A DNA stretch of 44,482 bases from positions 1-44,482 of the forward strand of contig JAOZRX010000010.1 in the NCBI GenBank assembly GCA_029939945.1, written 5' to 3'. A model generated the notes under the pieces. The model did no database searches. It worked only from the letters and a program-made list of their open reading frames with translations, and was not told the DNA's origin. Below, piece by piece: positions 8,630 through 16,324 of this stretch (positions within the stretch are counted from its first letter, which is position 1; each line of letters begins with the position of its first letter). Source of the DNA: Candidatus Izemoplasma sp. (GTDB lineage: Bacteria > Bacillota_I > Bacilli_A > Izemoplasmatales > Izemoplasmataceae). Both the position numbers and the translations under genes were made by a program.

Positions 8630-9247
8630 ATGAGTGAGTTTTTAAGTAAGGTAGACGCCAGAAGAAGTCGAATTTTAGAAGCAGCATTAGCTGAATTCGC
8701 TGATAAAGGCTATAAAAAAGCTTCTACCAACACAATCGTTAGAGAAGCAAAAGTATCAAAAGGACTACTTTTTCACTATTTTATAAGCAAAAAAGATTTA
8801 TACATTTATATTTTCAAACACGCTAAAGACACGATTCAGTCAGAGTTATTTAAGGGTGTAAATTTTGCTGATAGAGATGTGTTAAATCGACTTTATTCTT
8901 CGACTGTAATCAAAGTTGAATCATATAACAAACATAAATTATTCGGGAAATTATTCGAAAAACACGAATTCATTCAAGATCAAGATATATTGATTCAAAC
9001 ACAAAAAATAAATGATGATAACACTGCAGAAGCTTATGAAAAAGTATACAACACAATTGATTATTTCTTATTTAATGAAGTAATTGATATTGATCGTTCT
9101 TTGCAAGTAATGAAGTGGACAATTGAACGTATCACAAATGACTGGAAAACTACATATCATTGTAAATTCACTAAGAAGAACTTAGAAGAATTAAAATTAG
9201 ATATATCTCATTACTTAGATTTATTTAGAGATGCCTTTTATCGTTAA
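8630..9247 (+). CDS. TetR/AcrR family transcriptional regulator
   Basis: A 205-residue protein. The N-terminal DNA-binding domain (about residues 10-55) reads RILEAALAEFADKGYKKAST, then NTIVREAKVSKGLLFHYF and SKKDLY, all classic TetR features. The C-terminal half has no diagnostic motif. The start follows AAAGGGTGAG. A dyad overlaps its own promoter, so it probably represses itself. It lies downstream of the FtsX-type permease on the same strand, which makes that transporter a possible additional target, though no matching dyad was found there. Confidence 0.92.
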   Translation: MSEFLSKVDARRSRILEAALAEFADKGYKKASTNTIVREAKVSKGLLFHYFISKKDLYIYIFKHAKDTIQSELFKGVNFADRDVLNRLYSSTVIKVESYNKHKLFGKLFEKHEFIQDQDILIQTQKINDDNTAEAYEKVYNTIDYFLFNEVIDIDRSLQVMKWTIERITNDWKTTYHCKFTKKNLEELKLDISHYLDLFRDAFYR

Positions 9248-9250
9248 AGA

Positions 9251-9278
9251 AAAGCGGAAATTTTTTCCGCTTTTTTTA
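9251..9278. terminator. Bidirectional intrinsic terminator
   Basis: A 10-bp stem, AAAGCGGAAA/TTTCCGCTTT, with T-tracts on both strands lies between tetR (8630) and the convergent gene ending at 9276. Confidence 0.88.
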
Positions 9279-9620
9279 TGTCTCTAAGAATGGTAATAGT
9301 ATTATTAAGGCTCCCATCGCAATAAAGAAAAAGAAAGTTAGGAATATCCCGTTAATGAATATAGTAAACAGTAAATTTACAAGATACATAAAATCAAAAT
9401 GCTTTTTTTCTCTATCAAAGATATGTTTAATTAACCCTCCTACTGACATGAAGAAGAATATAATCAATAACAAGATATTGATTATAACGAGAATTACTCC
9501 TAAAGAAATTCCTGCTCCTCCCATTTCAATTAAAACAAAAGCTAAAATAAGAACAACAAATGTCAATACAGTTAACAACAAAAATCTAAGAAAAAACTTA
9601 ACTGGTTTTCTTCTTCCCAA
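9276..9620 (-). CDS. Small membrane protein, function unknown
   Basis: About 114 residues with three strongly hydrophobic segments and a basic N-terminus (GRRKPVKFFLRF), so it should insert with the N-terminus in the cytoplasm. I recognise no family. The ribosome site AAGGAG overlaps an in-frame GTG at 9629, so the TTG at 9620, eight bases after AAGGAG, is the more likely start. It stands alone between two terminators. Confidence 0.65.
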   Translation of the reverse strand: MGRRKPVKFFLRFLLLTVLTFVVLILAFVLIEMGGAGISLGVILVIINILLLIIFFFMSVGGLIKHIFDREKKHFDFMYLVNLLFTIFINGIFLTFFFFIAMGALIILLPFLET

Positions 9621-9647
9621 AACAATCACTCCTTAAATATAGTAATT

Positions 9648-9677
9648 CAAAAGAGGTTCTAGACAGAACCTCTTTTG
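9648..9677 (-). terminator. Strong hairpin ending the padR-HAAS operon
   Basis: A perfect 13-bp stem, CAAAAGAGGTTCT/AGAACCTCTTTTG, with a 4-base loop lies downstream of the HAAS-domain gene. A second inverted repeat, AGTTCTAACT/AGTTAGAACT at 9685-9724, lies between it and the stop codon. Confidence 0.7.
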
Positions 9678-9775
9678 TTATCCCAGTTCTAACTCATCCT
9701 AAAATTCCCTATATAGTTAGAACTAATTTTATAATAGTACATTTATTAATTTAAGTTGTGAATAACTAATGAACT

Positions 9776-10876
9776 CTATGCATTCTTCATAATAGCTACA
9801 ATTGGTATAATTAAGAATGCTAACCAACTATATGCCCATAGTCCAAAGAAGAACCCTAATATAAAGAATATTGTTAAAGCAATAAATGGAGTTGTAGCTA
9901 CAACTCGATCTGATTTAGGAGCTTCAACGTTAATAGCGTATACCGGTATAACTAAAAACACTAACCAAGCAACACCCCATAAATTAAAGATAAATCCAAG
10001 TAATAAGAATACTGCTGTTGAAGCAACTATAATTATATTATATTCTTTAGGAATATCTCCACCAACAATTTCAATATTACCTGTAATCATACCTAGAATT
10101 ACTATTGGAGCAAATGCAAATAATCCATATGCCCAATATTCAGGGTAAGTATATCCAACATATAAATATCCTGCTATACCAGCAATAAATAAGAGTTCCC
10201 AAAGTAACATCATTAATCTATTCTTTTCATTCAATAATCCAAGCATTGGAATTATCAAGAATACTACCCATCCTTCTTTCCAATAACCTTGTAACCCTAG
10301 AGCTACATAAGCAATTCCAGCAAGGAATGGACTTAAAGAAACAATTAAATCTAACTTAGATAATGTTCTTCTACTGTTCCATATTCCAAGCATTGGAATA
10401 ATTATAAATATAATCCAACCTGGATGCCATAAATCATGATAGAATCCTAAGTATAAATATAACAATGATGCAAAGAACGGACTAAGTGCAGTTGTTAATT
10501 GTTCATCTCTAGTTTTACCCATTTCAACTATAATCGCAGTCACAGGTACGATTGTAAATATTATCCAACCTGGATGCCATAAATTAAAGCCAAATCCTAA
10601 TACAAAGAAAATAATTAAAGCAGCGAATGGACTTAAAGCAATTATCTTTTCTCCACCAGGTAATGGTTTTTCAACTTTTTTGAATCCCTCAGTTAATTCT
10701 CTAATAATACTTCTAGGAGCTCCAAGCTTTTTAACTATTTCATCATCTTGCATTCCTTTTCCTTCATAACCTTCATACATTTCATTATAATCAGAAACTA
10801 TTTCATCTTTCTCAGTTTGTTCCATTTTATAATTATTTAATAAACTTCTTAAATCTTCTAAGTAATTAGCTTTCAT
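9776..10876 (-). CDS. HAAS-domain membrane protein with a six-fold repeat
   Basis: About 366 residues. The first 70 form a soluble HAAS/DUF1700-type domain (LEDLRSLLNNYKMEQTEKDEI, then DDEIVKKLGAPRSIIREL), which accompanies PadR regulators. The rest is membrane-embedded and built from about six copies of a roughly 45-residue unit. Each unit has two hydrophobic stretches; four carry a LWHPGWIIF- or LWxxxWLxF-like turn followed by IIP. The gene overlaps the end of padR by 11 bases, showing translational coupling. The GTG at 10885 overlaps GGAGG, so the ATG at 10876 is preferred. HAAS proteins are thought to sense or modify envelope state with their PadR partner; the ligand is unknown. Confidence 0.82.
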   Translation of the reverse strand: MKANYLEDLRSLLNNYKMEQTEKDEIVSDYNEMYEGYEGKGMQDDEIVKKLGAPRSIIRELTEGFKKVEKPLPGGEKIIALSPFAALIIFFVLGFGFNLWHPGWIIFTIVPVTAIIVEMGKTRDEQLTTALSPFFASLLYLYLGFYHDLWHPGWIIFIIIPMLGIWNSRRTLSKLDLIVSLSPFLAGIAYVALGLQGYWKEGWVVFLIIPMLGLLNEKNRLMMLLWELLFIAGIAGYLYVGYTYPEYWAYGLFAFAPIVILGMITGNIEIVGGDIPKEYNIIIVASTAVFLLLGFIFNLWGVAWLVFLVIPVYAINVEAPKSDRVVATTPFIALTIFFILGFFFGLWAYSWLAFLIIPIVAIMKNA

Positions 10877-11189
10877 TACTTGCACCTCCTAAAATTCGAT
10901 AAACACTATCTAAGAATGATCTCCATTCATCTTCATACTCATTTAGCTTATGTGTTCCATGTTCAGTTAATTTATAATATTTCCTTGGAGCTCCGATACT
11001 CATTGATTCTGTATAAGTATCAAAAAGTCCTTGTTTTGTTAATCTTCTAAGAATTGGATATATAGTATTCTCATTTACTTCAATTTCAGAAGAAATATTT
11101 TCAATCAATTCAAATCCATACATATCTTTTCGACTGATTATCTTCAATACACACATCTCTATAATACCTCTTTTAAATTGTGAATTCAT
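10866..11189 (-). CDS. PadR family transcriptional regulator
   Basis: A 107-residue winged-helix protein. Hallmarks are RGIIEMCVLKIISRKDMYGFEL, the recognition region ENTIYPILRRLTKQGL and the wing APRKYYKLTEHG. PadR proteins are usually autorepressors released by small molecules or envelope stress. The gene overlaps the downstream HAAS-domain membrane protein, its probable partner. The start follows AGGAGG. Two TGTGT/ACACA dyads lie just upstream. Confidence 0.95.
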   Translation of the reverse strand: MNSQFKRGIIEMCVLKIISRKDMYGFELIENISSEIEVNENTIYPILRRLTKQGLFDTYTESMSIGAPRKYYKLTEHGTHKLNEYEDEWRSFLDSVYRILGGASNES

Positions 11190-11206
11190 TCAAAAACCTC
11201 CTTTAT

Positions 11207-11253
11207 TGTGTATTACACACTTATATACTATCATAGTTACTGTGTGAAACACA
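11207..11253 (-). promoter_or_regulatory. Paired PadR-type operators
   Basis: Two dyads, TGTGTA-t-TACACA (11207-11219) and TGTGT-gaa-ACACA (11241-11253), are centred 34 bases apart in front of padR. Two similar dyads in that position suggest cooperative autoregulation. Confidence 0.65.
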
Positions 11254-11311
11254 ATAACTTTTTTTATTTTTTTTAAAATTAGATATTTTTACATGTTAAT
11301 TTAAGTCAAAT

Positions 11312-11339
11312 AAAAAATAAAGCCTAAGCTTTATTTTTT
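11312..11339 (-). terminator. Intrinsic terminator of degV
   Basis: A perfect 12-bp stem, AAAAAATAAAGC/GCTTTATTTTTT, with a 4-base loop overlaps the end of the DegV reading frame. Confidence 0.8.
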
Positions 11340-12188
11340 AATGTAATATCCTAATGCGATTGTTTTTGGTCCTGAATGAGCACCTACTCCAGCCGTTAAA
11401 GGCATATTAACAATATCTTTTAATTCTGGATTATGTTCTTTTAATCTCTTCATAATATAATCCTTATATTCATCGTTATTCGCATGAATAATAAAAGGTT
11501 CAACATCTAAATCTTTAGTTTCATCGAAGTATAACTTCAAAACTCTTTCAACTGCTTTTGGAAAAGTTCTTATTTTTTCATAAGTTTCTACTTTCCCTTC
11601 TTTTGAAATAGTAAGAACTGGTTTTATCTTTAAAGCTCCACCAATAAAACCTGAAGCATTTGATAGTCTTCCGTTCTTAACTAAATAAGTTAAAGTATTA
11701 ACTGCAAAGTATATTTTATGGTTATCTCTAATATATTCTAATTCTTTTAATATCTCAGGTATATCTTTTCCTTCTTCTACCATGTCAGCTGCTTTTAAAA
11801 CCATCTTAGCTTCAGGATAAGCAACAGTTTTAGAATTAAATACAGTAACATTTAATCCAACTACTTCTTTTGATGCCATTATAGATGCGTTATATATTCC
11901 ACTCATCTCTTTTGAGATTGGAATAACTAATGCATCAGTATATCCGTCTTTAACTAAATCCTCATAGATTTCCATCATTTGACCTATAGGCAAATAACTA
12001 GTACTAGGAAAAATCGACTTATCTTCCTCTAATCTTTTATAAAACTCAGTAGCACTTAAATCGATAAAATCAACAAAACTTTCTTCACCTAAATGAATTG
12101 ATGATCTAAACACTTTAATATCATGTTTATAATCCATGTAATCTAGACAAGCATTTGAACAAGTAATAATTGCAATTTTTTTATCCAT
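11331..12188 (-). CDS. DegV family fatty-acid-binding protein
   Basis: A 285-residue DegV/FakB-type protein. It starts KKIAIITCSNACLDYM, has SIHLGEESFVDF, the PSTSYLPIGQMMEIYEDLV block and MSGIYNASIMASKEV, and ends with the family signature VGAHSGPKTIALGYY. DegV proteins bind a fatty acid and, as FakB, present it to the kinase FakA for phosphorylation into phospholipid synthesis. The first domain normally has TDS where this copy has TCSNA, so the ligand-site loop is altered. No fakA is nearby. The start follows GGAG. Confidence 0.93.
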   Translation of the reverse strand: MDKKIAIITCSNACLDYMDYKHDIKVFRSSIHLGEESFVDFIDLSATEFYKRLEEDKSIFPSTSYLPIGQMMEIYEDLVKDGYTDALVIPISKEMSGIYNASIMASKEVVGLNVTVFNSKTVAYPEAKMVLKAADMVEEGKDIPEILKELEYIRDNHKIYFAVNTLTYLVKNGRLSNASGFIGGALKIKPVLTISKEGKVETYEKIRTFPKAVERVLKLYFDETKDLDVEPFIIHANNDEYKDYIMKRLKEHNPELKDIVNMPLTAGVGAHSGPKTIALGYYIKK

Positions 12189-12270
12189 TAATATTCAGTC
12201 TCCTCATAATATATCTAATTACATTATAGCACTAAATATCTATAAAAATCAAAACATACATACTTTTATA

Positions 12271-12300
12271 TTGACAATAGTGTATGGTATACAGTATACT
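12271..12300 (+). promoter_or_regulatory. Promoter of the second padR-HAAS pair
   Basis: A consensus TTGACA (12271-12276) and TATACT (12295-12300) are 18 bases apart. The spacer and -10 box hold repeated GTATAC palindromes (GTATACAGTATAC), a likely PadR operator. The promoter shows that the coding region begins downstream, at 12319. Confidence 0.8.
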
Positions 12301-12318
12301 TTGAATGAGGTGGTAAAA

Positions 12319-12660
12319 ATGGTTGAAAAAGCTAATATACTTAAAAACTTACAACAAGAGCTTAGAAAAGGAACTCTTGTTCTTGCGGTATTATCACAAC
12401 TAAAAACTAAGCATTATGGTTATAGTCTAGTTGAAACACTAAACAATAAAGGTTTATTCATTGATCAAAATACTTTGTATCCTTTACTTAGAAGACTTGA
12501 CACACAAGGATTACTTGTGTCTACTTGGGAAGTAGTTGATCCAAGACCTAGAAAATATTATGAATTAAGCCAGTTTGGTAAAACAATATTATCTCAACTG
12601 CAAAGAGATTATGAAAATAATTATCATGTATTAAGTGACATGTTAAAGGAGGAAAATTAA
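12319..12660 (+). CDS. PadR family transcriptional regulator
   Basis: A 113-residue winged-helix regulator. It contains RKGTLVLAVLSQLKTKHYGY, the recognition segment QNTLYPLLRRLDTQGLL and the wing PRPRKYYELSQFGK. A longer reading frame back to 12271 would include the promoter, so the ATG at 12319, behind GAGGTGG, is the start. The stop codon is one base from the next gene, whose ribosome site (AAAGGAGG) lies inside padR, so the two are co-translated. It is likely autoregulated through the palindromic promoter. Confidence 0.94.
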   Translation: MVEKANILKNLQQELRKGTLVLAVLSQLKTKHYGYSLVETLNNKGLFIDQNTLYPLLRRLDTQGLLVSTWEVVDPRPRKYYELSQFGKTILSQLQRDYENNYHVLSDMLKEEN

Positions 12661-12661
12661 A

Positions 12662-13657
12662 ATGGAATTATTAGATAGATACTTATTACAAATAGAAAAA
12701 TTTCTACCATTAAAAGATAGAGAAGATATTATTCAAGAATTAAAAAGTCTTCTTCTTGAAGACCTAGATAATAGAATGATGGAAGGTGGAAATCAAGATG
12801 ATAACTTATATCAAGTTATTAAAGAATATGGTGAACCAAGAGAAGTTGCATTAAGATATAGAAGTGATTCACCAATATTTTCTAGAGAAATGGAACCATT
12901 TCTCTATATGGTATTAAAGATAGTAATGATAACTACTCCAGCTGCAATCTTACTTGCTAAATCAATTGATTTTCTTAATAGCGGAGATCCATTTAATTTT
13001 ATTAATTTACTAATTAATATGCTATATTCAATTCCAGATATGTTTAGTGCTGCTGTTACCGCAGCTGGATTTGTCTTTATATTATTTTACTTAATTGAAA
13101 AATATGCTAAACCAAATATTAAACTTGATGTTCCTGAATTTGAACCTAAGCATTTGCCACAAGTACCTAGAAAAGTATATAAAGTTTCTTTGTTTGAATC
13201 AATCTTCACAATAGTCGCGTCAATTGTAATTATCTACTTGCTAAATTATCAACCAGGATTAATAGCAATCTACTATGATGGAGATAGTATCCCCTTACTA
13301 AATAATGGTTTTACTAAACTTCTTCCAGTGATAAATACAAGTATATTATTCGCTGCAGGAATCGCAATTGCCCATGCTATAAAAAGAAGAAAAACATTTA
13401 TTACAACAACTTTAGAATTTATGCAAACAGTATACTCAGGTGTAGTACTCGCTTTACTTGCTTCATCAGACATCTTTAACACTGTAGTTATTGAAGGATA
13501 CGAGTTAGAAATTATTCCAAGATTATTTGTTATTGGTGCTAGTATAGGAGCTACTCTTACAATCTTAGGAGCAATAGTTACTTACGCTAAAGTAATAATC
13601 GCTAGGAGCGGTAGTGAAGAGTTTATTAAAAACACAATTAATAAGTTAGACAAATAA
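12662..13657 (+). CDS. HAAS-domain membrane protein partner of PadR
   Basis: A 331-residue protein. The N-terminal 70 residues are HAAS/DUF1700-like (LDRYLLQIEKFLPLKDREDI, then YQVIKEYGEPREVALRYR). About six or seven hydrophobic segments follow, with a hydrophilic loop near residues 145-170. It is the membrane partner in the second PadR-HAAS pair of the window and differs from the first in its membrane part, which shows no LWHPGW repeats. The function is unknown; such pairs are usually linked to envelope stress or membrane composition. Confidence 0.82.
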   Translation: MELLDRYLLQIEKFLPLKDREDIIQELKSLLLEDLDNRMMEGGNQDDNLYQVIKEYGEPREVALRYRSDSPIFSREMEPFLYMVLKIVMITTPAAILLAKSIDFLNSGDPFNFINLLINMLYSIPDMFSAAVTAAGFVFILFYLIEKYAKPNIKLDVPEFEPKHLPQVPRKVYKVSLFESIFTIVASIVIIYLLNYQPGLIAIYYDGDSIPLLNNGFTKLLPVINTSILFAAGIAIAHAIKRRKTFITTTLEFMQTVYSGVVLALLASSDIFNTVVIEGYELEIIPRLFVIGASIGATLTILGAIVTYAKVIIARSGSEEFIKNTINKLDK

Positions 13658-13670
13658 TAGTTCAAAAGAA

Positions 13671-13706
13671 AAGAAGAACCTTTTTTAGTAAGTTTCTTCT
13701 TTTTAA
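13671..13706. terminator. Bidirectional terminator between HAAS gene and phnE
   Basis: An imperfect stem, AAAAGAAGAAcCTT/AAGtTTCTTCTTTT, has T-rich tails on both strands and lies between convergent genes. Confidence 0.7.
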
Positions 13707-13717
13707 TATATAAATCA

Positions 13718-14575
13718 TTATTCTCCAGTTGTTATTTTGGTTCTAATTTTTGTAGAGAAGAATTCAATAACGAATACTACTGGGATAATTCCCCATAAAC
13801 AAACAGCTACAAGTGAAAAGTTAAAGCTTCCAATTGCTCCCATCATAGTTGTACCAATTCCACCAGCTCCAACTAATCCTAAAATCGTTGCATTCTTAAC
13901 ATTAATTTCAAAACGATAAATTATCGTTGACAAGAAATTTGCAGTAAGCTGTGGAATAATTCCATATCTAATTTTTTGAAGAGTAGTTGCACCTGTAGAA
14001 TCTAGTGCTTCTAAAATACCTTTGTCAATATCTTCAATAGCTTCAATAAACAACTTAGATATCATTCCGATAGATGTAACAGAGATTGCTAGAACACCTG
14101 CGAACGCTCCTGAAGCAATAGTCAGGAAGAACATTGCCCAAACAAATACTGGCATTGTTCTAATTAGAGTTATCAATGTGATTCCGAAACCTGAAACATA
14201 AGTTCCAGTAATATTCTTACTCGCAAGGAATGCTATAGGTACAGCTAGTACTGCTCCAAAAAGAGTTCCAAGGAATGCAATCATGATAGTTTCATACATT
14301 AAATATGGTACTCCATGGCTTTCAAGGGTTAAGAAAAAGAATAAAACAATCGGTTCACCTTGATCAGTAGTTCCATCTGGCCAGAAAAAATACCTAATTA
14401 CATTTCTAGCGACTCTAACCCCATTTTCATTAAAATTTACATCTGTTATAGATGAAATACTCCAATAAGACAAAGCAACTAATATAGATACAACAATAAC
14501 TTTAATCAAAACGTGGTTTGGCTCTCTGCTCAATGTTTCATTAACAATAGCTGTTGCTTTCATATTTTTTTTCAT
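13718..14575 (-). CDS. phnE: Phosphonate/phosphite-type ABC transporter permease (second PhnE)
   Basis: A 285-residue PhnE-family permease with about six membrane segments. It shows FGAVLAVPIAFLASKNI near residue 110 and the cytoplasmic coupling (EAA) loop EALDSTGATTLQKIRYGIIP near residues 190-210, followed by ATILGLVGAGGIGTTM. It imports phosphonate, phosphite or a related organic anion with PhnC and PhnD. Its ATG overlaps the stop of the other permease gene by one base, so the two are translationally coupled and probably form a heterodimer. Confidence 0.93.
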   Translation of the reverse strand: MKKNMKATAIVNETLSREPNHVLIKVIVVSILVALSYWSISSITDVNFNENGVRVARNVIRYFFWPDGTTDQGEPIVLFFFLTLESHGVPYLMYETIMIAFLGTLFGAVLAVPIAFLASKNITGTYVSGFGITLITLIRTMPVFVWAMFFLTIASGAFAGVLAISVTSIGMISKLFIEAIEDIDKGILEALDSTGATTLQKIRYGIIPQLTANFLSTIIYRFEINVKNATILGLVGAGGIGTTMMGAIGSFNFSLVAVCLWGIIPVVFVIEFFSTKIRTKITTGE

Positions 14576-15483
14576 TATGCCAACCTCCTTCTTAAGAACC
14601 TAGAGATTGTCTCAATAGAGATTACTACTATCCATATAAAGAAAAGCATTGTAAATACTCTATTAGTAAGATCTAAATCAGCCATATTACTTTGTAAAAT
14701 TAATCCAATACCACCAGCACCTACATATCCAAGTATTGCAGCATATCTAACATTAATTTCAAAAGCATATAGACTCATTGAGTAAAAACTTGGTAATATT
14801 TGAGGAAGTACTGCTGTAACAATACTTTTCCCTTTTGAAGCACCAGTTGATTCAATAGCTTCATAAGATCCTAAATCGATTGTTTCTATTTTTTCAAACA
14901 ACATTTTTGCAACGATACTAAATGTAAATAATCCAATTGCCATTGTTCCTGGTAAAACATTCTTACCAAAAACCCAAACAAATATTACTGCATAAATAAT
15001 CATTGGTATTGTTCTAAAAATAGTTAATACAGCTCTTGCAGAAGTAAGAGTAAATTTGTTCTTATTTATATTTGAGCTGGCTAAAAAAGCAACTGGAAGT
15101 GCAATCGCAGATCCAATAAAACTTCCTAAAAAAGACATTTGAATAGTATCAACCAAAGGACTAATAACTTCTCTCCAATATCCATAATCAATAGGGAAAA
15201 AATACCTAGATAAATATTCCCATCCAGTCATTGCTCTCCATGGCCCTTCAAAATGATTATTTAAAATGTCAATTCCAAATAGCTTGTAAATTACTTCGAA
15301 AATCGAAAACTCAGTTGCTTGAATTGCAAAATAAGATACAAAAACAAATGCAATCACTACGTAAGGTGCAACAGATCTCGGAGGGGAAACAACAATCCCA
15401 TCTTGTATAATAATTTGTTCAGGGATAAAAATACCTTTAATATACTTTCCTATATTTTTAACATAATCTTTTAACTTTTCCAT
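14575..15483 (-). CDS. phnE: Phosphonate/phosphite-type ABC transporter permease (first PhnE)
   Basis: A 302-residue PhnE-family permease. It has a cytoplasmic N-terminus, a membrane segment near residue 40, the block GSAIALPVAFLASSNI, the coupling loop EAIESTGASKGKSIVTAVLP and AAILGYVGAGGIGLIL. It is paralogous to the downstream permease. It lies one base after phnC. With two different PhnE subunits the pore is probably asymmetric, a layout also seen in other Firmicutes phosphonate-type importers. Confidence 0.93.
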   Translation of the reverse strand: MEKLKDYVKNIGKYIKGIFIPEQIIIQDGIVVSPPRSVAPYVVIAFVFVSYFAIQATEFSIFEVIYKLFGIDILNNHFEGPWRAMTGWEYLSRYFFPIDYGYWREVISPLVDTIQMSFLGSFIGSAIALPVAFLASSNINKNKFTLTSARAVLTIFRTIPMIIYAVIFVWVFGKNVLPGTMAIGLFTFSIVAKMLFEKIETIDLGSYEAIESTGASKGKSIVTAVLPQILPSFYSMSLYAFEINVRYAAILGYVGAGGIGLILQSNMADLDLTNRVFTMLFFIWIVVISIETISRFLRRRLA

Positions 15484-15484
15484 A

Positions 15485-16252
15485 CTAGTTATCCATTATG
15501 TCGTCATCTGTCAGTTCACGTCCATATACTTTTTTAAGTAATGCATTATCAACTGCAGAAGCAGGTCCATCATAAACTATTTCACCATCATTTATCCCAA
15601 TTACTCTAGTAGCAAATTTAAGCGCCATATCAACATGGTGCATATTTGCTAAAATTGTAATATTTAATTCTTTATTAATTTTCTCAAAATCCCTCATAAC
15701 TTGAGTAGCAGTAATTGGATCTAATGATGCAACTGGTTCATCTGCTAAAATAATTTTCGGATCTTGAGCTATTGTACGAGCAAGTGCAACACGTTGCATT
15801 TGTCCACCACTAAGTTTATCAGCTCTATTATAAGCTTTTTCTAATATACCTAGTTGTTCTAGTGCATTTAGAGAAGCAATTTTGTCTTCCTTAGAGTAAA
15901 GACCTAGTAGTGCTTTAAAAAATGGAATGTCAGCTACTCTAGCAGCAAGAACATTTTTTAGAACTGAAGTTCTTCCTATTAAATTAAAAGATTGGAATAT
16001 CATTCCAATTCCTCTTCTAAACTTTCTAAGATCTTTTCCTACTAGGGAATCATCAACAACAGTTCCATTAACTGTTAACTTACCATCAGTAACTGGATGC
16101 ATTTTATTAATCAATCTAATTAATGTAGATTTTCCAGCACCACTTAGCCCAATAATTGCAATGAATTCTCCCTGTTCAATTTTTAAATCAACTTTTTTCA
16201 ATGCTACTGTTCCATCTGGATAAGTTTTTCCTACTTTTTCAAATAATATCAT
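15485..16252 (-). CDS. phnC: Phosphonate/phosphite-type ABC transporter ATPase
   Basis: A 255-residue ATP-binding subunit. The Walker A motif is GLSGAGKST, the signature motif LSGGQMQRVALART, the Walker B motif IILADEPVASLD, and the switch His lies in ILANMHHVDMAL, which is typical of PhnC. It energises import through the two PhnE permeases. It follows phnD after a hairpin that probably lowers its expression relative to the binding protein. Confidence 0.95.
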   Translation of the reverse strand: MILFEKVGKTYPDGTVALKKVDLKIEQGEFIAIIGLSGAGKSTLIRLINKMHPVTDGKLTVNGTVVDDSLVGKDLRKFRRGIGMIFQSFNLIGRTSVLKNVLAARVADIPFFKALLGLYSKEDKIASLNALEQLGILEKAYNRADKLSGGQMQRVALARTIAQDPKIILADEPVASLDPITATQVMRDFEKINKELNITILANMHHVDMALKFATRVIGINDGEIVYDGPASAVDNALLKKVYGRELTDDDIMDN

Positions 16253-16282
16253 CTATAATCCTCTTTTCATAATAAAAAAAAT

Positions 16283-16308
16283 AAGGCTTGCTGATGACAG
16301 CAAGCCTT
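16283..16308 (-). terminator. Intra-operon hairpin between phnD and phnC
   Basis: A perfect 11-bp stem, AAGGCTTGCTG/CAGCAAGCCTT, with a 4-base loop is followed on the minus strand by A and a run of eight T. It looks like a partial terminator that would leave phnD more abundant than phnC-phnE-phnE. Confidence 0.8.
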
Positions 16309-16324
16309 AAAATTTAAACTTATT

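Noticed and set aside
12271-12318. Longer N-terminus for the second PadR
   Set aside because: This stretch is a consensus promoter with palindromes; the ATG at 12319 has a good ribosome site and the normal PadR length.
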